Positions 1-8,304 of a stretch of DNA of 64,000 nucleotides are shown here, piece after piece (the first letter of the stretch is position 1; each line of letters opens with the position of its first letter). The stretch is taken from the NCBI RefSeq assembly GCF_002770595.1, contig NZ_CP022986.1:1116001-1180000 (forward strand), written 5' to 3'. Source of the stretch: Chryseobacterium camelliae (GTDB lineage: Bacteria > Bacteroidota > Bacteroidia > Flavobacteriales > Weeksellaceae). A program made the position numbers and the translations under genes. The notes under the pieces were generated by a model that worked only from the letters and a program-made list of their open reading frames with translations, did not search any database and was not told the DNA's origin.

Positions 1-2
1 TA

Positions 3-176
3 GAAGACTTTTTTGAAGGGGGTATCAATAGCTTTTTTAAATTTCTGGTTGTCTACATACTGGAAAGTATTGAGATAATAAGCGGAGATATCGATCTGAA
101 TCCACAAGGTTTACTTAAAGCAAAATTGAAATATCAAACCATAAATGAAGATTTGTTTCATGAGAAACAATTATAA
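3..176 (+). CDS. C-terminal fragment of an unrecognised protein (cut by window start)
   Basis: An open frame enters the window from the left and runs 57 codons to a TAA stop. The visible tail begins EDFFEGGINSFFKFL and ends FHEKQL. It has a short hydrophobic stretch and then a charged end. I do not recognise the family. The stop lies about 85 bases before the first lanthipeptide precursor and on the same strand, so the gene may belong to the same A+T-rich accessory region, but nothing shows that it is part of the cluster. The start codon lies outside the window. Confidence 0.5.
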   Translation, partial: EDFFEGGINSFFKFLVVYILESIEIISGDIDLNPQGLLKAKLKYQTINEDLFHEKQL

Positions 177-261
177 ATACTTCTAAAGAAAAAACGCGCG
201 TTAGGGGGAAATCTCGAAAACCCTTTAAAAGAGTAGAGATCACAATTTAAATTTTATTAAC

Positions 262-429
262 ATGAAAAAGAGATCCTTTAGTCCTTTAAAATTGGACAAG
301 AAAACAATTGCAAAATTAAACGACGAACAACTGAAAACTCTTAAAGGAGGTAACAGAGGAGTTGACGGTATTTCACAACCTGGAACAACTGTAAATACAT
401 CTGGATGCACAAGTAATTCTTGTAACTAG
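262..429 (+). CDS. class I lanthipeptide precursor, copy 1
   Basis: This 55-residue precursor starts MKKRSFSPLKLDKKTIAKL and has a 30-residue leader ending in LKGG, followed by a 25-residue core. The core has Cys at positions 19 and 24 and Ser/Thr at 8, 12, 13, 16, 17, 20, 21 and 23. That is enough for two thioether rings plus extra dehydrated residues. The LKLDK stretch in the leader resembles the dehydratase-recognition box of class I leaders. The GG motif fits cleavage by the C39 peptidase domain of the exporter encoded downstream. Its place directly upstream of lanB, lanC and a C39 exporter supports the call. Ring pattern and activity cannot be read from sequence. Confidence 0.9.
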   Translation: MKKRSFSPLKLDKKTIAKLNDEQLKTLKGGNRGVDGISQPGTTVNTSGCTSNSCN

Positions 430-445
430 TATGTAAATCCATTGA

Positions 446-477
446 GGGGAGAAAGAATAATCTTCTCCCCCTTTTTT
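446..477 (+). terminator. intrinsic terminator after precursor 1
   Basis: A perfect 8-bp stem, GGGGAGAA pairing with TTCTCCCC around a 9-nt loop, is followed by C and six T. It lies 16 bases after the stop codon of the first precursor gene. It should end or attenuate transcription before the second precursor. Confidence 0.88.
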
Positions 478-491
478 AAATAACTCATCTA

Positions 492-512
492 ATGCTAAGA
501 CCATCCGATTAA
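492..512 (+). pseudogene. vestigial lanB start left by the tandem duplication
   Basis: The bases read ATG CTA AGA CCA TCC GAT TAA, that is MLRPSD and a stop. The first six codons are identical to the start of the real dehydratase gene 302 bases downstream, up to the point where the duplicated unit ends. It is a scar, not a functional peptide gene, although the start codon and its upstream context are intact and could still be translated. Confidence 0.85.
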
Positions 513-563
513 ATCTTGAAAACCCTTTAAAAGAGTAGAGATCACAATTTAAATTTTACTAAT

Positions 564-731
564 ATGAAAAAGAGATCCTTTAGTCCTTTAAAATTGGACA
601 AGAAAACAATTGCAAAATTAAACGACGAACAACTGAAAACTCTTAAAGGAGGTACCAGAGAAGTTGAAAGTGTTTCACAACCTGGAACATCTGCAAGAAC
701 ATCTAATTGTGTACATCATTCTTGTATCTAA
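564..731 (+). CDS. class I lanthipeptide precursor, copy 2
   Basis: This is a second 55-residue precursor whose 30-residue leader is identical to copy 1 in both protein and DNA. The 25-residue core differs at 13 positions but keeps Cys 19 and Cys 24, the SQPGT motif at 8-12, and Ser/Thr at 13, 16, 17 and 23. It gains two adjacent His residues between the cysteines, at 21-22. All the codon changes in the core except one (TGC/TGT) alter the amino acid. The same LanB, LanC-like enzyme and exporter presumably process both peptides. They could act as a pair or as two independent products. Confidence 0.9.
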   Translation: MKKRSFSPLKLDKKTIAKLNDEQLKTLKGGTREVESVSQPGTSARTSNCVHHSCI

Positions 732-747
732 TATGTAAATCCATTGA

Positions 748-779
748 GGGGAGAAAGAGTGATCTTCTCCCCCTTTTTT
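748..779 (+). terminator. intrinsic terminator between precursor 2 and lanB
   Basis: It has the same 8-bp stem (GGGGAGAA/TTCTCCCC) and T6 tail as the terminator after copy 1, with two changes in the loop. It ends 14 bases before the lanB start. Partial read-through here would give abundant precursor mRNA and less enzyme mRNA, a common arrangement in RiPP operons. Confidence 0.88.
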
Positions 780-793
780 AAATAACTCATCTA

Positions 794-3700
794 ATGCTAA
801 GACCATCCGATTTCTACTTATTCCGATCACCGGCATTTTCACATGAAGATTTATGTGAACTTAATGCAGCCATATACAATAAGGACATCCATGCATTAAA
901 GAAAATCTATTCTGACACCTATTTTTTAAATGCCTTATTTTTTGCTTCCAAGGAATTCTATCATACGGTAAAAAACTGGTTGATAACGACCTCTGAGTTC
1001 AGTGATAAAGACAGAATATTGATTAGCTTATATAAATACTATAACAGAATCTGCATAAGAAGCACACCATACGGGCTCTTTGCCGGCTTCTCACTGGGCG
1101 ATATTTCTGAAGAGGCATCAAAATTTAACAGAAATCCTGAAAAACCTTTTCAGGTATATGTAAGACCTGATATGTCTCGGGTAGAAGACCTTATTCAAAA
1201 AGCAAATTCTGTCTCTTACTTAGAAAAAATAACATTTTCCACAAATAATACATTGTATCGTGTAGCTGATAAATTAAGATATATTGAATCAGATGCAAAT
1301 AAAAACTACAAAATCACACAGGTTCAAAACAATGACTTCCTTGCTAACCTGCTCAACTTTACTGAAAACGGACAATACTTATCAGATATAAAGGAATATA
1401 TCCGCTCTCTTCTTCCCGATGCTGAAGAAGATGAAATAGATTCCTATATTACAGAGCTCCGGTCATCCCAGGTTATAACAGCTCAATTGCCCCCTTTTAT
1501 CACCAGCAATTTCGATCTTCTGGAGACGCTCGAAAAAAATTTGTCTGATCATGATGAGATTCTTGGTGAGTTAAAAAATATTGCTGAAGCATGTGATGAA
1601 ATTAAAAGTACATTAGAAGATCAAAAACCCATAGATAAGTCTAACTATTTTAACAGTCAGCATAGTGCGTCAGATCAGGACTTCCAAGTTGACCTTACAT
1701 TAGACATTCCCCAAAATAAGATCAATAACAGAGTGACTCAGACACTTTTGAAATCTGTCAATGAAATTGTACAACTTCCCAATGCACCCCATCACACCAG
1801 AATAACTGAATTTAAAGACAATTTTGTTGAACGTTTCGGAACAGAAGAAATAGCACTCATTCATGCACTTGATCCACAGCTTGGCGTTGGTTATGACCTT
1901 CAGGTAAGCGGAAATATTGAAGAAGTACCATTAATTGATCATATAGACTTTTCTTTGCCTGTAAAGAAAAAATCAACCACCCATAACGAATTGGTTGATT
2001 ATGTACAGAGAAAATTTCAGTCGAACTTCAACTATTTATATCCTTCACCAATACAGCTGGAAGAAATTGATATCAGGAACAACATTATGGATCATGGCAG
2101 GAAACGCTTCTTTTCCGACTATTATATTTTAGGAGAGCTGTCTGCTGAAAATATGGAAGAACTGGATAAAGGAAATTTTAAATTCTACTGTACATCTGCT
2201 GTACCAAGACCGTTCATGGCAACGGTTCTATCGCGGTTTGCCTATTACAATAACTCTATCGCAGAAAAGATCCGTACCGAAGTTAATAAAAATACAGACT
2301 GCTTAATGGCAGAAGTGGTGCACCAGCCAGATGGGAGAATAGGAAATATCCTTTTACGCCCAAGCTTTTATAAACATGAAATAGCATATTACAGTCAGCA
2401 TAACCCTGAGAATGTTAATATTTCTATCAATGATTTATATATAAGCGTTAACGGTAACGATATCATATTAAAATCAAAAAGCCAGGGTAAAGTTATTTTG
2501 CCAAGGTTATCTTCTTCCCATAATTTCCACATTGCGCAATTGCCGATGTACAGATTCTTGAGTGACCTCCAGTATTATAATATGAATAATGGTTATGAAT
2601 GGGATTGGGGACATCTTAAAGAAAGCATTTATCTGCCCCGTATTGAGTATAAAAATTTAATTCTTAGTGAAGCGAGGTGGAAATTATTTTTTCACGAAGA
2701 TTTAACTATTGATGCGTTAAAAACGAAAATCGACGAACTTAAAATCCCCCAATACTTTAAAATTAAAGACAGCGATAATATCCTTTTACTCGATTCTAAA
2801 AACACAGTATGCCTGAATATTCTATTTAAAGAGCTAAAAGATAAAAAAAAGGTATCCGTATATGAGGTCATTGAAAATAGCTCTTTTATTCAAAATAACT
2901 CAAAACATTATTCCTCTGAAATAATTCTTCCTTTGATACATGATGAGCCTTATTCTGTTAAAAACCCATCAATAAATAATAACCACCAAAGCAAATATAA
3001 ACGGAGCTTTTTCCCGGGTGAGGAATGGTCATATTTTAAGATCTATTGTTCACATGTAACGTGTGATAACATTATATCAGAGATTTTGCCTAATATAATG
3101 GCTACCTTATCAGGTGATCATATAGAATGGTTCTTTTTACGGTATGACGACCCTCATCATCACCTGAGACTACGTATCAAAAACAGTGATTCCAACAGGC
3201 TGTTACAATTACTTTTGAGTGAATTGGACTTTTATATCCAAAACAGATTAATTTTCTCAATGACACAAGACACCTACGTCAGGGAAATTGAAAGATATGG
3301 TCCTGAAACAATTGAGGATACAGAAAACTTTTTCTTCCATGACAGTATTTGTACAGTACATTTATTACAGCTGATCAATGACTATGATGAAAAGGAAGAA
3401 ATAAGATATCTTATGGCCCTGCAATCTGTTGACCGTATTCTTGAGGATTTTTCCATGAGTATTTCAGAGCGCAAAAATTTGATGGAAACAATGTTCCACG
3501 GTTTTCAGGAAGAATTTGTAGATATTAACGACAGCCGGTTGAAGAAGATGTTTAAGAAGTCTATTGATAAAAAGCTAAGGGATCACAAGAATATAATCAA
3601 TGATCTTTTGATTAACAAGAAGTATGAAAATGTTTTTGCTGAAGTGCATGAGATTCTGAATGAGAGATCGCAAGCAGTTACAGGTTTAGCAGATGAAATA

Positions 3701-3892
3701 TCCGGAAAGTTTACTCAAAAAGATATTTTAAACTGGTTAAGCAGCTGTATCCATATGAACCTGAACCGAATATTTTTCACCCATGCAAGACTGCACGAAA
3801 CCATTGTCTATTTCCTTCTTTATAAAACTTATGTAACTCTTGAATATAAATATGAGCACGGACCAAAAAAAGGAAGCATTATATTCGATTAA
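794..3892 (+). CDS. LanB lanthipeptide dehydratase
   Basis: This 1032-residue protein has the full length expected of a class I dehydratase. The family uses glutamyl-tRNA to glutamylate Ser/Thr in the core peptide and then eliminates glutamate to form Dha/Dhb. The N-terminal glutamylation domain shows the conserved RSTPYGLFAG motif at about residues 89-98. The C-terminal elimination (SpaB_C / thiopeptide-type) domain begins around residue 740 and includes WFFLRYDDPHHHLRLRIK near 775-795. It ends with an IHMNLNRIF motif whose His, about residue 987, matches the conserved elimination His of NisB. Both halves are intact. The start is fixed by the ATG 14 bases after the terminator. The 3' end overlaps the next gene by 53 bases, which suggests translational coupling. 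Confidence 0.93.
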   Translation: MLRPSDFYLFRSPAFSHEDLCELNAAIYNKDIHALKKIYSDTYFLNALFFASKEFYHTVKNWLITTSEFSDKDRILISLYKYYNRICIRSTPYGLFAGFSLGDISEEASKFNRNPEKPFQVYVRPDMSRVEDLIQKANSVSYLEKITFSTNNTLYRVADKLRYIESDANKNYKITQVQNNDFLANLLNFTENGQYLSDIKEYIRSLLPDAEEDEIDSYITELRSSQVITAQLPPFITSNFDLLETLEKNLSDHDEILGELKNIAEACDEIKSTLEDQKPIDKSNYFNSQHSASDQDFQVDLTLDIPQNKINNRVTQTLLKSVNEIVQLPNAPHHTRITEFKDNFVERFGTEEIALIHALDPQLGVGYDLQVSGNIEEVPLIDHIDFSLPVKKKSTTHNELVDYVQRKFQSNFNYLYPSPIQLEEIDIRNNIMDHGRKRFFSDYYILGELSAENMEELDKGNFKFYCTSAVPRPFMATVLSRFAYYNNSIAEKIRTEVNKNTDCLMAEVVHQPDGRIGNILLRPSFYKHEIAYYSQHNPENVNISINDLYISVNGNDIILKSKSQGKVILPRLSSSHNFHIAQLPMYRFLSDLQYYNMNNGYEWDWGHLKESIYLPRIEYKNLILSEARWKLFFHEDLTIDALKTKIDELKIPQYFKIKDSDNILLLDSKNTVCLNILFKELKDKKKVSVYEVIENSSFIQNNSKHYSSEIILPLIHDEPYSVKNPSINNNHQSKYKRSFFPGEEWSYFKIYCSHVTCDNIISEILPNIMATLSGDHIEWFFLRYDDPHHHLRLRIKNSDSNRLLQLLLSELDFYIQNRLIFSMTQDTYVREIERYGPETIEDTENFFFHDSICTVHLLQLINDYDEKEEIRYLMALQSVDRILEDFSMSISERKNLMETMFHGFQEEFVDINDSRLKKMFKKSIDKKLRDHKNIINDLLINKKYENVFAEVHEILNERSQAVTGLADEISGKFTQKDILNWLSSCIHMNLNRIFFTHARLHETIVYFLLYKTYVTLEYKYEHGPKKGSIIFD

Positions 3893-5072
3893 TCAGTATA
3901 TAAACGAGAATTCAGAGGCTTTTCAGGACTTTTCATTAGACGGAGGAAAATTAGGGCTGGCTATCTATTACTATTTTCGCTATAAAGCTTACGGTGAAGA
4001 AGAGTCTCTTGAAACCGCAAGAAATACTGTTGAATCCTGCATCAATGCTCTTGAAGACAGTATTATTAATTATTCCAATAAATATCTGACGGATTCTTTA
4101 TCCAATTATTTAAGTGGCATAGGGAAGGCATTGCTTTTTATAGAGCATCATTTAGATCCTGAATATGATTTCACCGATATACACTATTCTCTTCAGGAAT
4201 TACTTATTGAATTAAACATACAAAATTTTGAAAATAAAGATTTTGACATCAGTAGCGGCGCCATGGCTTGCGGCCACTATTTCATCAATCATTTTACTTA
4301 CAAAAAAGATGATGTAAGCCGCAATCATCTTCTTGAAATTGTCAGTCAGATACAAAAAAGTGCACTGTCCGATGATGCTGGAAAAACCATCTACTGGAAC
4401 TCTCCTTCTCTTAACGACAAGGTATATATAGGTCTTTCTCACGGCTCTTCCCTCATTATTAATTTCTTAACCAAACTGTTCAGACTGCAGATTTTAGACC
4501 CAAAAAACCAGTCAGATACTGATTTACTTAGTAAAGCTGTTGATTTTGTCCGGGATCAAAAAAGAGATTTTAAAACCGGATATTTCCCTACATTTTACCC
4601 AAACCATGAAGGCATTATTACCACTCAACTGAGTATGTGTTATGGCGATTTAGGTGTGGCATATGTTTTATATCAATCTTCTCTTGTTCTTTCGTCAGAT
4701 CAATTAAAATCTATGGCCTTTGAAATTTTATCGTCTTGTGCAAGAAGACCTTTGGACAAGCTGTATACTTTTGATGCAGGACTTACCTACGGTGCTTCGG
4801 GACTTTATGTGATTTTTGAAAAATTGATCAGGGAATGCGGAATTGAAGATTTCAGGCACGTTGCCGGTTACTGGGCTGACAGTATACTTCAATTCAGAGA
4901 CTCACAAAAACAGGAATATGCAGGATTCATCAACAGATTTGATAAAAACATTGATGATAAACCATTCAATATGTCCTTTGGTTGGGGAATTATAGGTGTA
5001 GCTATTTCTTTAATGATTAATCTGGATAAAAACTTACCGGTAATAGATGAATTAACGATAATCGGAATCTGA
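3840..5072 (+). CDS. LanC-like cyclase with degenerate zinc site
   Basis: This 410-residue protein has the repeated double-helical (alpha/alpha barrel) pattern of lanthionine synthetase C proteins, which join Cys thiols to dehydrated residues using a zinc ion. The GLSHG motif (His201) and the CYGDLG motif (Cys267, first zinc ligand) are present. The third motif, normally GxCHG and supplying the Cys and His zinc ligands, reads GLTYGASG here, so the ligands are Thr316 and Tyr317. The codons ACC TAC differ from TGC CAC at three bases, so a single sequencing error cannot explain it. The fold and operon position support a cyclase role, but zinc binding as in NisC looks impossible. An ATG four codons in (3852) is an alternative start. 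Confidence 0.85.
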   Translation: MNINMSTDQKKEALYSINQYINENSEAFQDFSLDGGKLGLAIYYYFRYKAYGEEESLETARNTVESCINALEDSIINYSNKYLTDSLSNYLSGIGKALLFIEHHLDPEYDFTDIHYSLQELLIELNIQNFENKDFDISSGAMACGHYFINHFTYKKDDVSRNHLLEIVSQIQKSALSDDAGKTIYWNSPSLNDKVYIGLSHGSSLIINFLTKLFRLQILDPKNQSDTDLLSKAVDFVRDQKRDFKTGYFPTFYPNHEGIITTQLSMCYGDLGVAYVLYQSSLVLSSDQLKSMAFEILSSCARRPLDKLYTFDAGLTYGASGLYVIFEKLIRECGIEDFRHVAGYWADSILQFRDSQKQEYAGFINRFDKNIDDKPFNMSFGWGIIGVAISLMINLDKNLPVIDELTIIGI

Positions 5073-5165
5073 TTACATCTATCAGATATCATCTTATCTA
5101 TGCAAGGTGTAGGGTATACGATTTAGTTTAAAATATATTTTTCACCTAATATTAAAAAACAATTT

Positions 5166-7385
5166 TTGAATTATTTTTCACCAAAATATAAGTTTTACCC
5201 TCAACTTGACCAGATGGATTGCGGGCCGGCGTGTCTTGCGATGATCTGTTCATACTACGGAAAAGATTTCGGATTAAACTATCTTCGGGAAATAAGCTTT
5301 ATATCCCGTGAAGGCGTCTCACTATTAGGAATAAGCCAGGCTGCACATACGTTAGGTTTTAAAACTACAGCAGCCAAACTGAGTATTACCGATTTAAAGG
5401 ATGATATTCTGCCTTGTATTATTCACTGGAATCAAAATCATTTTGTAATTCTGTATGGAATATCAGAAACACTTTTCAGTAAAAAAAAGATATATCGGAT
5501 TATTGACCCGGGCCATGGATTCATTTCACTATCGAAGGACAAATTTGAAAAATCATGGACTTCTGATCAGGATAAAGGAGTCGCTTTATTTCTTGAACCA
5601 ACTGAAATTTTCTTTTTGCAGGAGCCAGTTAAGGAAGAAAAACTGACCGTAAAATATCTGCTTAATTATCTGAAGCCACACAGAGGCCAGATGCTGAAGC
5701 TATTTTTGCTCTTACTCCTGAGTACTGCGACCACACTATTCTTTCCGTTATTAACACAAAAACTCATTGATGATGGAGTTGGAAAAAAGAATATCTCAAT
5801 GATTTCCTATATACTCTTTGCTCAATTAGGTTTTTTTCTGGGAAATATAATATTCAATATTTTCAGCAATTGGATCATGCTTATCGTAGGAACAAAAATA
5901 AACATCCAAATTATTTCTGAGTTTCTTAAAAAACTTCTCCGCCTCCCTATAAAATTCTTTGATACTAAGATGATGGGCGATTTTAACCAACGGATCCAGG
6001 ACCATGAACGAATAGAAAGCTTTCTTACTTCCCAGAGTCTTTTAACTGTATTTTCGATGATTACATTTTCAGTATTCTTCGGTGTGTTATGGTATTATGA
6101 TTTCAGGATACTGCTGGTTTATTTAGGCTTAACCGGTATTTCAATCATCTGGTCATTGTACTGGATGAGGAAAAGAAATATCTTGGATTATTTTAGGTTT
6201 CAGAGAAGAAGCGAGAACCAGGAATCTATCTATGAGATTATTAACGGAGTCTCTGAAATGAAACTCAACCAATTTGAGGAATTTAAAAGAAAAGAATGGG
6301 AAAATATTCAGCAAAAACTTCTTCAAATTAATATCCGGATCTTAAAACTGGATCAGATGCAACTCTCCGGATTTGAATTCATTAACCAGCTAAAAAATAT
6401 CGTCGTAACCTTTTTAACAGCTTATCTGGTCGTCAATGAAAAAATGACCCTAGGTGCCCTGCTAAGTGTTTCTTACATTATCGGACAGATGAATAATCCT
6501 GTAAATCAACTGATAACTTTTTTCAGATCCCTACAGGATGCAAAGCTAAGTCTCATAAGGCTCAATGAAGTACAGAACCATCCTGAAGAGGAAGCAGGAA
6601 GTTTAGTCGCTGTTAATATAGGCAGCACCTCAGAGAATAGAGAAAACAAAGGGATTAGCCTTAAAAATGTCTCATTTCAATATGAAGGTCCAAAATCTCC
6701 GTACATTCTAAATAATATCAATATAATAATCCCGAAAGGCAAGGTTACGGCGATCGTTGGGTCCAGTGGAAGCGGTAAAACTTCTTTAATGAAACTCCTG
6801 CTGAGATTTTATAATCCTACCCATGGTAAGATCTGTTTTAACGGAAGTGATATCTTAACACTATCCCCTAAGAGCATCAGGGAAAACTGTGGTGTAGTAA
6901 TGCAGGATGGATATATTTTTTCAGATACCATTGAGCGTAATATTGCTACTGAAGATGGTGATATAGATAAAAAAAGACTCGAGCATGCTGTAAAAGTTGC
7001 TAATCTCGAATCCTTCATCCATAGCCTTCCATTAGGATACAACACCAAAATTGGAACTTCCGGAAATGGAATTTCAGGAGGTCAAAAGCAACGTATATTA
7101 ATTGCAAGAGCGATTTATAAAAATCCTCATTTCATTTTTTTTGATGAAGCTACCTCAGCCCTGGATGCAAAAAACGAAAAAGTCATACATGACAATCTTC
7201 AGCTTTTTTTTAAAGGTAAAACAGTTTTAATAATAGCCCATCGACTCAGTACGGTTAAAAATGCAGATCAAATAATTGTTTTAAAAGATGGGCAGGTCGT
7301 TGAAACAGGCAATCATCATGAACTGGTTGATCAAAAAAATGAATATTATAATCTTGTAAAAAATCAGCTGGAGCTAGGAAGTTAA
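5166..7385 (+). CDS. peptidase-containing ABC exporter (C39 peptidase, membrane and ATPase domains)
   Basis: This 739-residue bacteriocin exporter is predicted to remove the GG leader and export the modified peptide across the inner membrane. The N-terminal C39 peptidase shows QMDCGPACL with Cys19, His92 in NHFVILYG, and Asp114 in IDPGHG. About six membrane segments follow (roughly 155-440). The ATPase domain has Walker A GSSGSGKTS near 532, signature SGGQKQR near 637, Walker B FFDEATSALD and the IAHRLS switch His. The start used is TTG. The next in-frame ATG lies right at the catalytic motif and would remove the upstream Gln of the oxyanion hole, so TTG is favoured. The gene follows the lanC-like gene by 93 bases. 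Confidence 0.9.
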   Translation: MNYFSPKYKFYPQLDQMDCGPACLAMICSYYGKDFGLNYLREISFISREGVSLLGISQAAHTLGFKTTAAKLSITDLKDDILPCIIHWNQNHFVILYGISETLFSKKKIYRIIDPGHGFISLSKDKFEKSWTSDQDKGVALFLEPTEIFFLQEPVKEEKLTVKYLLNYLKPHRGQMLKLFLLLLLSTATTLFFPLLTQKLIDDGVGKKNISMISYILFAQLGFFLGNIIFNIFSNWIMLIVGTKINIQIISEFLKKLLRLPIKFFDTKMMGDFNQRIQDHERIESFLTSQSLLTVFSMITFSVFFGVLWYYDFRILLVYLGLTGISIIWSLYWMRKRNILDYFRFQRRSENQESIYEIINGVSEMKLNQFEEFKRKEWENIQQKLLQINIRILKLDQMQLSGFEFINQLKNIVVTFLTAYLVVNEKMTLGALLSVSYIIGQMNNPVNQLITFFRSLQDAKLSLIRLNEVQNHPEEEAGSLVAVNIGSTSENRENKGISLKNVSFQYEGPKSPYILNNINIIIPKGKVTAIVGSSGSGKTSLMKLLLRFYNPTHGKICFNGSDILTLSPKSIRENCGVVMQDGYIFSDTIERNIATEDGDIDKKRLEHAVKVANLESFIHSLPLGYNTKIGTSGNGISGGQKQRILIARAIYKNPHFIFFDEATSALDAKNEKVIHDNLQLFFKGKTVLIIAHRLSTVKNADQIIVLKDGQVVETGNHHELVDQKNEYYNLVKNQLELGS

Positions 7386-7401
7386 TATTACGAATTGATC
7401 A

Positions 7402-8148
7402 CTAATCTGATAAGGTATTAAAATAAAATTCCGGAAATTTTTTAAATGATTTCCTTGTAGCTATCTTGAACAGGATATCTGTACACATTCCGGCAACAAT
7501 CCATGATGCGACAGGTAATTGAGGAGGCGGAAGAAGTTCCGGTTCGTTTTTGTAATCGTTAATTATCTTTTCAAGCCATTCGCAGGGACTGTTCCAGAAT
7601 CTCAGGTAGTCAGATACATATTCAACCATTTTCAATTCATTAAAATTCTGTGTAAGAGTCAAACTTTCCAATCCTAAGCTATCCGGAGTAATAACAGTAA
7701 CCAATCCTCCCCATCCCAGATTATAGGGATGCAATACATCAATACCTTTTTCCTGGCATAACTTATCCAATTTAAGAGGTATCCCTGTAGTAAAATCCAG
7801 AGCATTTACAGCAATTTTCTGTCCGTCCAGCATTTCTTCCAGATTATCCTCAGAGATAAAATCATTTTTATATCTGACATCAGCATTAGGATTTATCGAT
7901 TTTAGTCTGTGATAGAGGGATTCGGCTTTATAGCGCGAAATATCATGATGTATGTAATTTTGCCTGTTAAGATTGGAGGCTTCAACACGGTCGCCATCCA
8001 CAACGGTTATGTTTTCAAAACCAAATCTTAATGCACATTCCGCTATGTTACTGCCAATGCCACTTCCGGCCAATATAATGGGAATTTTTTTTATTGCTTC
8101 CTGTTCATCCCTACTAACATACAGCCTGTTTCTAGAATATATTTCCAC
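7402..8148 (-). CDS. ThiF/E1-like adenylyltransferase family protein next to the lanthipeptide genes
   Basis: This 248-residue protein belongs to the ThiF/MoeB/E1 superfamily, which activates a carboxylate, often a protein C-terminus, as an acyl-adenylate. A nucleotide-binding GSGIGSN loop lies at 28-34 and the diagnostic DGDRVEASNLNRQ motif at 51-63. I see no CxxC pairs, so the structural zinc of ThiF/MoeB is probably absent. The C-terminus contains a Pro-rich segment and a hydrophobic helix. The gene is convergent with the exporter, with only 16 bases between the stops. It may modify the lanthipeptide C-terminus or act in an unrelated pathway. The sequence does not decide this. Confidence 0.78.
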   Translation of the reverse strand: MEIYSRNRLYVSRDEQEAIKKIPIILAGSGIGSNIAECALRFGFENITVVDGDRVEASNLNRQNYIHHDISRYKAESLYHRLKSINPNADVRYKNDFISEDNLEEMLDGQKIAVNALDFTTGIPLKLDKLCQEKGIDVLHPYNLGWGGLVTVITPDSLGLESLTLTQNFNELKMVEYVSDYLRFWNSPCEWLEKIINDYKNEPELLPPPQLPVASWIVAGMCTDILFKIATRKSFKKFPEFYFNTLSD

Positions 8149-8215
8149 TTTTTTTATCTCAAAAATAAATATAATGACCTACTGACACCCTATACTGACG
8201 TGAAAAAGTTTAAAA

Positions 8216-8223
8216 TAACTTTG
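8216..8223 (+). promoter_or_regulatory. candidate -7 promoter element (TAACTTTG)
   Basis: TAACTTTG matches the Bacteroidota -7 consensus TAnnTTTG and lies about 80 bases upstream of the acetyltransferase gene at 8305. I see no clear TTG at the expected -33 distance, so it is only a candidate. Confidence 0.4.
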
Positions 8224-8304
8224 TTTGCAAGATATTTCTAAAAGTTAAGTATCCCACAATTATAAAATTCCGTAATTTACAGGTGCATAAATTAAGGTGA
8301 ACCT

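Larger units (their letters stand above)
209..812 (+). repeat. 302-bp tandem duplication carrying the two lanthipeptide precursor genes
   Basis: Bases 209-510 and 511-812 are two copies of one 302-bp unit in direct orientation, with no indel between them. Each copy holds an A-rich leader region, one precursor gene, one intrinsic terminator and the first 19 bases of lanB. Outside the core-peptide codons I count about six substitutions. Inside the 75-nt core region I count 19. The last bases of copy 1 are therefore a dead copy of the lanB start, which shows that the duplication arose from a single-precursor lanA-lanB arrangement. Confidence 0.93.

Noticed and set aside
492..512. MLRPSD as a real short peptide gene
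   Set aside because: It is an exact duplicate of the lanB start truncated at the repeat boundary.
5073..5165. A third precursor peptide between the lanC-like gene and the exporter
   Set aside because: The gap holds no frame with the leader or a GG motif and no Cys-containing core.
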